Position numbers and translations under genes: made by a program
The notes under the pieces: generated by a model
Told to the model about the DNA's origin: nothing
Database searches by the model: none
The model's input: only the letters and a program-made list of their open reading frames with translations
In this document: piece after piece, positions 24,718 to 32,671 of the stretch
Layout of the letters: every line of letters begins with the position of its first letter
How positions within the stretch are numbered: position 1 is the first letter of the stretch
Source of the DNA: Kibdelosporangium aridum
GTDB taxonomy: Bacteria; Actinomycetota; Actinomycetes; Mycobacteriales; Pseudonocardiaceae
Reading direction: 5' to 3'
DNA length: 64,000 nt
NCBI RefSeq assembly: GCF_900176515.1
Contig: NZ_FWXV01000004.1
Span: 248,001-312,000 of the forward strand

Positions 24718-25209
24718 TCAGGCCTGATCTCTGCCAAGTGGGCCTCTGGTTCGAACGCCTCGTTCTCGTAGTCGGTTATGCACCGTCGTCGGGTCGACCG
24801 CCATCCGCTCACCAATCCGGGCCAATGACCACCCGCTCTCGTACAGCCGCACTGCGTCGTCGATCTGTTCAGGGGTGAGCCCGCGGCGGCGCATCGGCAC
24901 GTTGTGGCGGTGGAGGATCTGGCTAACCGTCCGCCGGTCGATCCCGAACTCCGCACCGAGCTGGTAGACCGTCGCTCCTGCCAGATAGCCCTTGATGAGC
25001 TTCTGAAGTTGGACTGTGTCAAGCTGCTTGGCAGTACCCGGTCGCCGACCTCGTCGAGGCGAACGAGGTGGAGCGGACGCAGTAGGCAGCTTCTTGAGCA
25101 ATGCCTCCAGCTTGCTGACCAGGCGCCGCGTGTTGTAGTGGCCTCCCCTGGGGTCCACGTCGTCAGGGGACCTGTGTCCGCGGAATGCGCGGACCGGGTC
25201 CTCCGTCAT
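24718..25209 (-). CDS. DNA-binding protein with two resolvase-type HTH units
   Basis: The ATG at 25209 gives 163 residues; the frame is open to 25242 and no clear ribosome site decides the start. After a basic linker ([20 protein letters not shown]) come two helix-turn-helix units: [20 protein letters not shown] with [20 protein letters not shown], and [20 protein letters not shown] with [20 protein letters not shown]. They resemble the C-terminal HTH of Hin-like resolvases, without a catalytic recombinase domain. Such proteins are frequent in Pseudonocardiales, where their role is unknown. A decayed copy lies at 18205-18416. Its 5' end abuts the repeat block at 25212. Confidence 0.65.
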   Translation of the reverse strand: MTEDPVRAFRGHRSPDDVDPRGGHYNTRRLVSKLEALLKKLPTASAPPRSPRRGRRPGTAKQLDTVQLQKLIKGYLAGATVYQLGAEFGIDRRTVSQILHRHNVPMRRRGLTPEQIDDAVRLYESGWSLARIGERMAVDPTTVHNRLRERGVRTRGPLGRDQA

Positions 25210-25211
25210 TA

Positions 25212-25870
25212 TTTTGGGGGGCCGAGCCCCCCACGCCCCCACGGGGCGTGCTTCTTTTGAACCAGCGTTGTTGCTTTCGCTTTCACCAGCTTTGCTTGGT
25301 TGCTTCGCAGCCTTCGCCAGGGACCGCCTCTCTTCTTGGCGGGGCTTGGTCTCTGGTGGGGCGGGCTTCTCTTGGGTTGGCGCTGGGGCTTTGCTTTTGT
25401 CGGCGTGGCTTTGTTTGGTTGCTTTGCAACCTTCGGCCGGGGCCGCCTCTCCCAGGTGGGCTTCGTCCCCTGCCCCGGGCGTGCTTCTCTTGGGCTAGCG
25501 CTGTGGGCTTTCGCTTTCACCAGCTTTGCTGGTTGGTTCGCAACCTTCGCCCGGGGCCGCGTCTCTCCTAGGCGGAGCTTCGTCCTTCGCAGGGCGGGTT
25601 CGCTTGGGTTGGGGTTGCGCTTCACTAGCGTGGCTTTGGTTGGTTGCTTCGCGACCTTTGCGGCCTTCGGCGGGTTCCGCCTGTTCTCGGCGGAGCTTCG
25701 TCGCCTCGCGGGGGCTTCGCAACCTTCGTGGGGGGTGTCGCGTCTCCTCTAGGCGGAGCTCTCACCCCTCGTGGTGCGTGCGTTTCGCATTTACCAGCGT
25801 TGCTTTGTTCTTGGTTGCTTCGCAACCTTCGGGCGGCGCAGGTGGGTGAGGGCGGCGCCGGTCGGTGAGT
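25212..25870. repeat. Non-coding block of imperfect repeats with small hairpins
   Basis: Six imperfect units of about 80-115 bases share a core like GGTTGCTTCGCAACC (stem GGTTGC/GCAACC with a three-base loop), followed by TTCG. The cores lie near 25301, 25419, 25533, 25645, 25720 and 25817, and each is followed by GGGCCGC, CCTAGGCGGAGC or similar. The block opens with GGGGGGCCGAGCCCCCC and ACGCCCCCACGGGGCGT hairpins next to CTTCTTTT. Long frames are open on both strands, but the repeat cores fall in different frames, so it is not coding. It sits between the minus-strand HTH gene and vanH, both pointing away from it. Confidence 0.7.
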
Positions 25871-25911
25871 ATAGGGTGCCTCCTCGACGACCAAGACACG
25901 CACGGCCCCGC

Positions 25912-25931
25912 ATGTTACCGGCCGGTAGCAT
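25912..25931. promoter_or_regulatory. Palindrome in the vanH upstream region
   Basis: TACCGGCCGGTA at 25916-25927 is a perfect palindrome, flanked by ATG and CAT to give a 20-base dyad with one mismatched pair. It ends 62 bases before the vanH ATG, where a regulator of the cassette could bind. Known VanR sites are direct repeats, so a different regulator or no function at all is possible. Confidence 0.35.
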
Positions 25932-25993
25932 ACCGTCGGCATATCGAAAACCACATACGTGCTGGCAACACCACGCTACCTTGACTGGAGGGC

Positions 25994-27034
25994 ATGATCT
26001 ACAGCGAACCGACACGAACGGCGGCTCGCCGCACGCGATTGCTGACGTCCTCGTCCTCCTCGACCGTCCCGACAACGGGAATCACGATTTACGGATGCGG
26101 GCAGGACGAGGCTGTTCTGTTCCAGGAGATGGCGCCGCGCTTCGGCGTGCGGCCGACCATCACCGAGGAACCGGTGTCCGAAGCCAACATCGAATTGGCC
26201 TTCGGTAACCGATGTATCAGCGTCGGTCATAAGACTCGCATCACGAATCCCACTCTTCTTGCGCTGAGCAAGGCCGGCGTCGGGTACATCTCAACGCGGA
26301 GCATCGGCTTCAACCACATCGATGTGGAATACGCCGAGAGCGTTGGAATCTCCGTCGGAAACGTCGCCTATTCGCCCGACAGTGTGGCTGATTACACGTT
26401 GATGCTGATGCTGATGGCAGTGCGGCATGTGAAATCCATGATCAGGCGTGCGGACGTTCATGACTACAGGCTGAACGACGTGCGCGGGAAAGAGCTGCGC
26501 GATCTGACCGTTGGTGTCGTTGGAACCGGACGCATTGGCGCGGCGGTCATGGACCGGCTGCGCGGCTTCGGTTGTCGCATCGTGGCCTATGACACTCTTC
26601 CGGCGGCCGCTGCCGATTACGTCTCGCTCGATGAACTGATCCGGCTGAGCGACATTGTCACTTTGCACACCCCGCTCACCGAGGAGACTCATCATCTCCT
26701 CAACCGTCAGCGCATCGAGCAGATGAAGTACGGCGCCTACGTCATCAATACCGGACGCGGCCCGCTTATCGACACCGAGGCCCTCATTCTGGCACTGGAA
26801 AGCGGCAAGCTTGGCGGCGCGGCATTGGACGTCCTCGAAGGGGAGGAGGGGATCTTCTACGCCGACTGCCGGAACAAGCCCATTGACGGCACCCCGCTCG
26901 CCCGGCTTCAGAAACTGCCGAATGTGCTCATCAGTCCGCACACCGCCTACTACACGGACCACGCCCTGAGCGACACTGTCGAAAATTCTCTTACCAACTG
27001 CCTGACATTCGAAAGCAGGAATCAGCATGGCTAA
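25994..27034 (+). CDS. vanH: D-lactate dehydrogenase VanH
   Basis: The 346-residue D-2-hydroxyacid dehydrogenase reduces pyruvate to D-lactate for peptidoglycan ending in D-Ala-D-Lac. It shows TGITIYGCGQDEAVLFQEMA, CISVGHKTRI, the NAD-binding loop VGVVGTGRIGAAVMDRLRGF near 175-195, and catalytic Arg/Glu/His in NTGRGPLIDTEAL, DVLEGEEGIFY and ISPHTAYYTDHAL. Compared with VanH of enterococci and Streptomyces, about 28 extra N-terminal residues precede TTGITIYG; the ATG at 25994 has GGAGGG unusually close, but no better start exists downstream. Its stop overlaps the vanA ATG by eight bases. Confidence 0.96.
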   Translation: MIYSEPTRTAARRTRLLTSSSSSTVPTTGITIYGCGQDEAVLFQEMAPRFGVRPTITEEPVSEANIELAFGNRCISVGHKTRITNPTLLALSKAGVGYISTRSIGFNHIDVEYAESVGISVGNVAYSPDSVADYTLMLMLMAVRHVKSMIRRADVHDYRLNDVRGKELRDLTVGVVGTGRIGAAVMDRLRGFGCRIVAYDTLPAAAADYVSLDELIRLSDIVTLHTPLTEETHHLLNRQRIEQMKYGAYVINTGRGPLIDTEALILALESGKLGGAALDVLEGEEGIFYADCRNKPIDGTPLARLQKLPNVLISPHTAYYTDHALSDTVENSLTNCLTFESRNQHG

Positions 27035-28061
27035 GTTGAAGGTCGGAATCATTTTCGGGGGCGTTTCCGAAGAACATCCCGTCTCGGTCAAGTCGGCCCG
27101 TGAGGTCGCGAAGAGCCTGGACACCGACAAGTACGAGCCGTTCTGGATCGGAATCACCGAAAGCGGCGCGTGGAAGCTGTGCGAAGGCCCGGACGGAGAC
27201 TGGGAGAACGACGGTTCCCGCCCCGTCGTGGTGTCGCCTGACCGCACCGTGCACGGGCTGCTCGTGATGGACGAGGGCAAGTACGAGACGATCCGGCTGG
27301 ACGTCGTGGTGCCCGTGCTGCACGGCAAACTCGGCGAAGACGGCGCGATCCAGGGCCTGTTCGAGCTGTCCGGCATCCCCTACGCGGGCTGCGATGTCCA
27401 AAGCTCCGCCATGTGCATGGACAAGTCGCTCACCTACCTCGTGGTCAGCAGCGCGGGAATCGCCACGCCGAACTTCTGGATCGTCTCGGCTGACCAGAAC
27501 ATCGACGCCGACAAGCTCACCTACCCGGTCTTCGTGAAGCCGGCCCGTTCCGGGTCGTCCTTCGGCGTCACCAAGGTGAACAGCAAAGAAGAGCTGGCGA
27601 GTGCGGTGAAGACCGCGAGCGAGTACGACTCGAAGGTGCTGATCGAGGAGGCTGTCGTCGGCAGCGAGATCGGCTGCTCGATTCTGGGCAACGGTCAGGA
27701 GCTGTTCGCAGGTGAGTGCGACCGCGTCGCGCTGACCCATGGCTTCTTCCGGATCCACCAGGAGGAAACGCCTGAGACCGGGTCCGAGAACTCAAGCTTC
27801 ATCTGCCCGGCTGACATTCCGGCGGAGTCGCGCGACCTCGTTCAGGAGACGGCGAAGGCCATCTACCGCGCCCTTGGCTGCCGTGGACTCGCCCGCGTGG
27901 ACCTCTTCCTGCTGGAAGACGGAAGCGTGATGCTCAACGAGGTCAACACGCTGCCCGGCCTGACCTCCTACAGCCGTTACCCGCGGATGATGGCGGCCGC
28001 CGGACTGTCGCTCGGTGACGTGGTCGACCGGATGGTGTCGCTGGCGTTGGCAGGCAAATGA
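27027..28061 (+). CDS. vanA: D-alanine-D-lactate ligase VanA
   Basis: The 344-residue ATP-grasp ligase joins D-Ala to D-Lac. It begins KLKVGIIFGGVSEEHPVSVK with the GGxSxEH D-Ala site, followed by VVVPVLHGKLGEDGAIQGLF and the ATP-grasp lysine in YPVFVKPARSGSSFGVTKVN. The omega-loop reads HGFFRIHQEETPETGSENSS, where His in FRIHQE is the residue that marks D-Lac rather than D-Ala specificity in VanA/VanB. Metal ligands are in ARVDLFL and LNEVNTLPGLTSYSRYPRMM. All key residues are present. It overlaps vanH at the start and vanX at the end (ATGA). Product: a cell wall that binds glycopeptides poorly. Confidence 0.96.
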   Translation: MAKLKVGIIFGGVSEEHPVSVKSAREVAKSLDTDKYEPFWIGITESGAWKLCEGPDGDWENDGSRPVVVSPDRTVHGLLVMDEGKYETIRLDVVVPVLHGKLGEDGAIQGLFELSGIPYAGCDVQSSAMCMDKSLTYLVVSSAGIATPNFWIVSADQNIDADKLTYPVFVKPARSGSSFGVTKVNSKEELASAVKTASEYDSKVLIEEAVVGSEIGCSILGNGQELFAGECDRVALTHGFFRIHQEETPETGSENSSFICPADIPAESRDLVQETAKAIYRALGCRGLARVDLFLLEDGSVMLNEVNTLPGLTSYSRYPRMMAAAGLSLGDVVDRMVSLALAGK

Positions 28062-28681
28062 CGATGCACGATGATTTTGTCTTTGTAGACGAGATCGTCT
28101 CCGGAATACGCTGGGACTCCAAGTACGCCACCTGGGACAACTTCACCGGCCGGCCGGTGGACGGATACGTGGCAAATCGGATTGTCGGCACAAGGGCGTT
28201 GTGCGCGGCCCTGAAAAAGGCGTCAGAAGAGGCCGCGGCCCTTGGCTTCGGCCTGCTGCTGTGGGACGGTTACCGGCCGCAACGCGCCTCGGACTGTTTC
28301 ATGCGCTGGTCACAACAGCCGGAGGACGGCCGGAAGAAGCAGCGGCACTATCCGAACATCCACCGAGGTGAGATGTTCGAAAAGGGGTATGTCGCGGCCA
28401 AGTCCGGCCACAGCCGGGGCAGCACAGTCGACTTGACGATCTACCACCTGGCCACCGATGAGCTCGCGCCCATGGGTGGTGACCATGATCTGATGGACTT
28501 GATCTCACATCATGGCGCAGAAGGAATCACGGAAGTCGAAGCGGAAAACCGTCGATACCTTTGTTCCATCATGGAGGCCAGCGGTTTCAGCTCGTACGAT
28601 CGGGAGTGGTGGCATTACACCCTGAAAGACGAGCCTTATCCAGACACCTACTTCGATTTCCCCATCACATCGCAGAGTTGA
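28058..28681 (+). CDS. vanX: D-Ala-D-Ala dipeptidase VanX
   Basis: The 207-residue zinc dipeptidase destroys residual D-Ala-D-Ala so that only D-Ala-D-Lac enters the wall. The motif SGHSRGSTVDLTIYH near 117-131 gives the zinc ligands His and Asp, and EWWHYTL near 185 gives the catalytic Glu and third His ligand. WDGYRPQRASDCFMRW holds the conserved Arg. No signal peptide is present, as expected for the cytoplasmic enzyme. The ATG overlaps the vanA stop (ATGA), so vanHAX is one coupled operon. The cassette is complete without vanRS, which is not found next to it; immunity in a glycopeptide producer or resistance in a neighbour are both possible. Confidence 0.96.
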   Translation: MTMHDDFVFVDEIVSGIRWDSKYATWDNFTGRPVDGYVANRIVGTRALCAALKKASEEAAALGFGLLLWDGYRPQRASDCFMRWSQQPEDGRKKQRHYPNIHRGEMFEKGYVAAKSGHSRGSTVDLTIYHLATDELAPMGGDHDLMDLISHHGAEGITEVEAENRRYLCSIMEASGFSSYDREWWHYTLKDEPYPDTYFDFPITSQS

Positions 28682-28723
28682 GCGGCCCGGAGCCGGTCGG
28701 CGTCCGGCCGGCAGGGCACTCGC

Positions 28724-28990
28724 TCATCGGCCAGCGCGCGGTGGCGCGGCGGGCAGTCGCACCGTGACGCAGAGCCCTCCACGGGCTCGGGGCGTGAGGG
28801 TGAGGGTTCCGTCGTGTGCTTCGGTGATGCTCTTGACGATTGCCAGGCCGAGGCCGACACCCGCATGGTCGCCGCGTATGCGTTCGGTGCCGCGTTGGAA
28901 CGGTTCGGTGAGTGTCGACACCAGCTCCGGAGTGAGCTTGTCGCCGGACCGGTTTTCGCTGGAGTTGAACACGCTTGGCCCGGGCCAGGC
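28724..28990 (-). pseudogene. 3' remnant of a sensor histidine kinase (possibly VanS-like)
   Basis: The minus-strand frame ends GDKLTPELVSTLTEPFQRGT, ERIRGDHAGVGLGLAIVKSI and TEAHDGTLTLTPRARGGLCV, which is the G-box and C-terminal end of a HATPase_c domain. The phosphoacceptor His, the N box and everything upstream are missing; before NRSGDKL the sequence has no kinase character. It lies convergent to vanX, 40 bases after its stop. A TEPFxRG...GxGLGLxIVxSI end also occurs in actinomycete VanS, so it may be what is left of the van sensor, but many kinases end like this. Confidence 0.6.
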
Positions 28991-29055
28991 CGCTGATCTG
29001 GTGGTTTCAACTGGGACTGGACGTTCGCCGCCTTGCTGAAGCCGAGGTGAAGTCG

Positions 29056-29265
29056 GTGGTGAGCACGCTGTTTCGCATGAAGATCAGTGTTGGACGCGTC
29101 GGGGCCGGGGTTCTCGTCGCGGGTTTCGTCACCACTTTGGTCGCGTTGGCTCCCGCCACCGCGGCAGCCGACAGCGTGCGGATCACGTCCGACCCGGACA
29201 GCGTGCGGATCACTTCGGACAGTGTCCGGATCACGTCTGACAGTGTTCGGATCACGAGTGTGTGA
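29056..29265 (+). CDS. Small secreted protein made of DSVRITS repeats
   Basis: A GTG at 29056 follows GAGGTGA by five bases; ATG 29077 is the alternative. The product of about 69 residues has a basic start, a hydrophobic signal segment (VGAGVLVAGFVTTLVALAPA) and a signal-peptidase site at TAAA|DSV. The mature part is about 31 residues: four copies of DSVRITS, the first followed by DP. The DNA copies of 21 bases differ only at silent positions (AGC/AGT, GTG/GTC/GTT, ACG/ACT, TCC/TCG/TCT/AGT), so the peptide seems to be under selection. No cysteines. It lies between the vanHAX/kinase remnant and a beta-lactamase gene. Function unknown; a secreted or wall-associated peptide is inferred. Confidence 0.65.
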   Translation: MVSTLFRMKISVGRVGAGVLVAGFVTTLVALAPATAAADSVRITSDPDSVRITSDSVRITSDSVRITSV

Positions 29266-29326
29266 AGGGCCGGACCGCGAGCACATCCTCTGTGCGAAGC
29301 CGTAATCCTTGAGCGGCCACCAAGGT

Positions 29327-30223
29327 CTACAGTCCGCCTACTGCGACCTTGGTGGCCTCGGCGATCAGCGCGTTGTCGTACTTCGCGTTCTCGTCCGCCT
29401 TGTCAGTCAGGATCGCGATCACGATCGGCTTTTCCGGCGACGGCCACGTGACGGCGACGTCATTGGCCGCGGCGAAGCTCCCGGTGCCGGTCTTGTCGCC
29501 GGTCACCCATCCGCTGGGCAGGCCCGCACGGATTCGGGCGTCTCCGGTGGTGTTCGCGATCAGCCAGTCCTTCAATTGCTTGCGTTCCGGTTCGCCGAGG
29601 ACGTTGCCGACGACCAGGTCGCGATAGGCGCCTGCGATGGCGATAGGCGTTGTCGTGTCTTGTTCAGTGCCTCGGGGCACGACGTTCAGTTCCGTTTCCC
29701 AGCGGTCGAGGCGGGTCACCGGATCGCCGATCGACCGGGCGAAGTCCGTCAGTTTCGTTGGGCCGCCTAGGAGTTTGAGCATCTGGTTGCCCGCGGTGTT
29801 GTCGCTCTTGGTGATCGCGGCCTCGCAGAGTTCCGCGACCGTCATGCCTGTGGTCACGCGTGTGCTGGTGACCGGTGAGTTCGCGACCACTTCGGCTTGT
29901 GTGAACCGGATTGTCTGCGTGAAGAAGCCCGAGCTCAGCGGGTGGGCCTTGAGCAGCGCGCCCGCTGCGTAGGCCTTGAAGACCGAGCAGATCGCGAACC
30001 GCTCGTTTTCCCGGTATGCCACCGATTTCCCGGTCGTCACGTCCACTGCGTACACACCGAGGCGGGCGTCGAACCTCGCTTCGAGCGCCTTGAAGTCCGG
30101 GGTACGGGAAGGCGTCGTTGGTGTTGTCGTCGTTTGTGGTGCTGCGGCCGGGTTCTGAGTGGCGCAGCCCGCGAGAGGTGCGGTGGCGAGAGCGGCGAGC
30201 AAGGTTCGGCGGTTGATCTTCAT
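29327..30223 (-). CDS. bla: Class A beta-lactamase, lipoprotein
   Basis: The 298-residue enzyme begins [20 protein letters not shown], a twin-arginine-like signal with a lipobox ending at Cys20, then a Pro/Thr linker. Catalytic motifs are all present: Ser70-x-x-Lys as CSVFK, SDN as KSDNTAGN, Glu166 in RWETELN, and the KTG triad in [10 protein letters not shown]. It hydrolyses penicillins and related beta-lactams outside the membrane. Length is normal for the class. It is followed upstream on the same strand by another serine-hydrolase gene, 68 bases apart. A Cys precedes Ser70, as in many actinomycete class A enzymes. Confidence 0.95.
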   Translation of the reverse strand: MKINRRTLLAALATAPLAGCATQNPAAAPQTTTTPTTPSRTPDFKALEARFDARLGVYAVDVTTGKSVAYRENERFAICSVFKAYAAGALLKAHPLSSGFFTQTIRFTQAEVVANSPVTSTRVTTGMTVAELCEAAITKSDNTAGNQMLKLLGGPTKLTDFARSIGDPVTRLDRWETELNVVPRGTEQDTTTPIAIAGAYRDLVVGNVLGEPERKQLKDWLIANTTGDARIRAGLPSGWVTGDKTGTGSFAAANDVAVTWPSPEKPIVIAILTDKADENAKYDNALIAEATKVAVGGL

Positions 30224-30291
30224 GTTTCTACCGAATCACCGTTCCGGTCATAGCGCCAATACGAATTGGTGCCGCTTCTGATAGCGGATCG

Positions 30292-31182
30292 CTATCGCGT
30301 GCGGCCGGAACGGAGGTCGGTGACGGCGATCCGGGCGGCTTCTCCGATGGCCGCGTCGACGGCGGGCAGCGCGAGGTCTGAGCGGGCGGCGAAAGTGAAG
30401 ACTGCGACGGCGATCGGGGTCTCGTGCGCGTACTCCACAACGGCGACCTCGTTGCGGACCGCGCCGATCGTGCCGGTTTTGCCGGACACACGGACGTCGC
30501 CGAACGGGAATCCGGCGCGGATCCGATGTTGCCAGACCTGCATTCCCATCAGCCGTCGGATGAACGCGCATTGTTCGGCCGACGCCACCGAATCCGACCA
30601 GATCAGCGACAGCAACCGGGTCATGTCCCGAGGCGTTGTGGCGCTTGTGTACGCGGGGTCGTAAGCGCTGACCGTCCGGACCTGGTCGTTGTCGCTGATC
30701 AGAGCAAATGCTTGCGCGGTAGTCGATGTGCCGGTCTCGCGCATCAGCGTCGCCTCGACATCCGCCGCGCCGCCGACGATCTTGGTGCCGGTGAGTTCCA
30801 AGTCCGCCAAGGTGCTCCCGACGGTGTCCAGGCCGACCTCGCCGAGGATCAAGTCGGCGGCCGCGTTGTCCGAAACGGTCATCATCGACACCGCGAGATC
30901 GCGCCAGGACATCGTGATCGGGTCGAGGAAAGTCGCGATCCCGGTCGGGCCGGGCGAGCACGACGCCGGGTTGATCCGGACTGTCCTGCGTGGATCGATC
31001 CGGCCCGCGTCGAATTGACGGCAGAGGGCGACCAGCAAGGGCAGCTTGTACACCGACGCCATGACAACGGGTTCGTCTGCGTCGACATCGACTTCGCGGC
31101 TTGCGGGTCCGAGGGGCATCGCGTGCAACCAGCCTGCGGTGCCGGCGTCTCGGAAGACTGAACGAACCTGGTCCGCGATCAC
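30292..31182 (-). CDS. Class A beta-lactamase-like serine hydrolase
   Basis: The 296-residue protein has the penicillin-binding fold motifs: [13 protein letters not shown] (SxxK), [13 protein letters not shown] (SDN) and [10 protein letters not shown] (KTG). No Glu166-containing omega loop (ExxLN) is recognisable after SDN, where [20 protein letters not shown] stands instead. There is no signal peptide. It may thus be a D,D-peptidase or esterase-like homologue, or a beta-lactamase with a replaced loop, acting in the cytoplasm unless exported otherwise. Its start overlaps the LysR gene (ATGA at 31179-31182), so it is translationally coupled to its likely regulator. The beta-lactamase gene lies 68 bases downstream. 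Confidence 0.8.
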   Translation of the reverse strand: MIADQVRSVFRDAGTAGWLHAMPLGPASREVDVDADEPVVMASVYKLPLLVALCRQFDAGRIDPRRTVRINPASCSPGPTGIATFLDPITMSWRDLAVSMMTVSDNAAADLILGEVGLDTVGSTLADLELTGTKIVGGAADVEATLMRETGTSTTAQAFALISDNDQVRTVSAYDPAYTSATTPRDMTRLLSLIWSDSVASAEQCAFIRRLMGMQVWQHRIRAGFPFGDVRVSGKTGTIGAVRNEVAVVEYAHETPIAVAVFTFAARSDLALPAVDAAIGEAARIAVTDLRSGRTR

Positions 31183-31991
31183 GTGAGGGCCGCCGAGATC
31201 GCGTCACGGACATCCGGCTGGAGCGCTCGCCAGACGAGCCGCACTCGCAGGGAGAACTGGTCGTCGAGCGCGACTCGATCGACGCCGGGTGCCTGCAGAT
31301 GCGGGTCGCACGTCATCCCGAAGGCGCGTCCGGCGGCGACCGCGGCGACGATCTCCCGTTCGTCCGAGGCTGGAACGAAGGCCGGATCGAGGCCTGCCGC
31401 TCTCAGCCGGTCGGCGAACAAGTCGAACGCGGCCGTGCCGTGGCTGCGCGGTGGCAACGCGAAGGGCAGGCCACGCAAGTCCGTGACGGCGGTAACCGGA
31501 TGACCGGACGGGACAAGGAACCAGCTGGGCACCTTGATCACCGAGCCGCACTCGAGGGAGTTCACCAACGCGGGATGGTGCACGACAGCGCAGTCGAGTG
31601 CGCCGGACGTGACCGCGTCCACGAGCTCCACAGTGGACGCCGTGGTGACTGTGACGGTTGTGCTGGCAGCCAGCGCGGCGACGTGCCACGAACTCAACTG
31701 CGGGATCACACCGAGCCGCACTGCCCGATCGCGAAGCCGCCCGGCCTCGGCGACAAACCGCTCAGCGCCGCCGAGCAGCGCGTACGCCTGAGGCAGAAGT
31801 TCGGCGCCTGCCGGCGTCAACCCGACTCCGCGAGACCCGCGACTGAACAGCTGCACGCCGAGTCGGCGCTCCAACCGTTGCACGCCTTGGGACACCGGCG
31901 GCTGAGTCATCCCGAGCCGTTCGGCGGCACGGCCGAAGTGTCCCTCCTCCGCGACGGCGACGAAGAAACCCAAGTGCCGCAACAGGTCCAT
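31179..31991 (-). CDS. LysR-family transcriptional regulator
   Basis: The 270-residue regulator has an N-terminal winged helix ([60 protein letters not shown]), followed by a periplasmic-binding-like effector domain. It sits between a TetR gene (overlap of one base, TAATG) and the serine-hydrolase gene (overlap of four). AmpR and BlaA-type LysR proteins regulate beta-lactamases but are normally transcribed divergently; here regulator and target are in one operon. The effector may be a cell-wall fragment or a beta-lactam, inferred from context. Confidence 0.9.
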   Translation of the reverse strand: MDLLRHLGFFVAVAEEGHFGRAAERLGMTQPPVSQGVQRLERRLGVQLFSRGSRGVGLTPAGAELLPQAYALLGGAERFVAEAGRLRDRAVRLGVIPQLSSWHVAALAASTTVTVTTASTVELVDAVTSGALDCAVVHHPALVNSLECGSVIKVPSWFLVPSGHPVTAVTDLRGLPFALPPRSHGTAAFDLFADRLRAAGLDPAFVPASDEREIVAAVAAGRAFGMTCDPHLQAPGVDRVALDDQFSLRVRLVWRALQPDVRDAISAALT

Positions 31992-32608
31992 TACGAACGC
32001 GGCCCCAGCCTCGCGACCATGTCACGGACGAAAGCCGTGTAGCGCTCGCGGAACACCGGGTCCGTGGCCTCGACGCCGAAGGTCTTCTTCACCAGGTCCG
32101 GCATCACCGTCGGCGCGGACGTCATCGCGATCAGCGCGAGCAGGAGGCACGCCGGATCGATGTCCGGGTCGATCTCGCCGGACTGCTGGCGCTGGGTGAT
32201 CCCGCTCAGATCCTGCTCGGGCTCCTCGTCCGGGGTCTCCTGCCCGGCCGCGTAGCTCAGGCCACGCCACACCATCAGCCGGGTGCCCCTCGGGTCGTCG
32301 AGCCCGTCGTGCAGGTACGACGTCGCGACGTCCGCGGCGGGCCTGTCGGGGTCGTGGAATGTCGCCTCGTGCTTCAACCACTGGCTCTGCAAGGTCCGGT
32401 ACAGGCCTTCCTTGCCGCCGAAGTAGTAGTTGATCAACTGCTTGTTCACGTTGGCCCGCGCTGCGATCTCGTGCACGCGTGCGCCCGCGTAGCCCTTCTC
32501 GGCGAACTCTTCGTACGCGGCAGCGAGCAAGACCCGCCTGGTCCGGTCCGCGTCCGCCTGACGCTCCTCCGGTGCAGGTGAGCGCCTTGGCTTGCCTGGT
32601 TCACGCAT
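31991..32608 (-). CDS. TetR-family transcriptional regulator
   Basis: The 205-residue regulator has the HTH at about residues 24-66 ([51 protein letters not shown]). The C-terminal ligand domain is helical and includes [16 protein letters not shown]. The promoter-side palindrome at 32624-32641 lies 16 bases upstream of its ATG, and the reductase gene is divergent beyond it, so TetR probably represses both itself and the reductase. It is followed by LysR and the serine hydrolase in one minus-strand operon. Confidence 0.9.
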   Translation of the reverse strand: MREPGKPRRSPAPEERQADADRTRRVLLAAAYEEFAEKGYAGARVHEIAARANVNKQLINYYFGGKEGLYRTLQSQWLKHEATFHDPDRPAADVATSYLHDGLDDPRGTRLMVWRGLSYAAGQETPDEEPEQDLSGITQRQQSGEIDPDIDPACLLLALIAMTSAPTVMPDLVKKTFGVEATDPVFRERYTAFVRDMVARLGPRS

Positions 32609-32623
32609 GATCGGATGGTATCA

Positions 32624-32641
32624 GTCAACTATTTGGTTGAC
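32624..32641. promoter_or_regulatory. Perfect 18-bp operator-like palindrome between tetR and the reductase
   Basis: GTCAAC at 32624-32629 and GTTGAC at 32636-32641 are exact inverted half-sites around TATTTG. It lies in the intergenic region between the divergent TetR and NmrA-like genes. This is the classic layout for TetR autoregulation and repression of the divergent gene. Confidence 0.6.
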
Positions 32642-32671
32642 GCGGTTTAACAGATGGTTGAAACTGGCCGT

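Noticed and set aside
24499-24771. Plus-strand frame with a hydrophobic start (VWVLACLPVASILYR)
   Set aside because: It lacks a ribosome site, and its 3' end overlaps the HTH gene on the other strand; possible remnant but not supported as a gene.
24718-25209. Serine recombinase/invertase
   Set aside because: Only HTH units resembling the resolvase C-terminus are present; the catalytic Ser domain is missing.
25209-25954. Long open frames on both strands through the repeat block, including Lys/Pro/Arg-rich products
   Set aside because: The repeat cores fall in different frames from unit to unit, there are no ribosome sites, and the composition follows from the DNA repeat.
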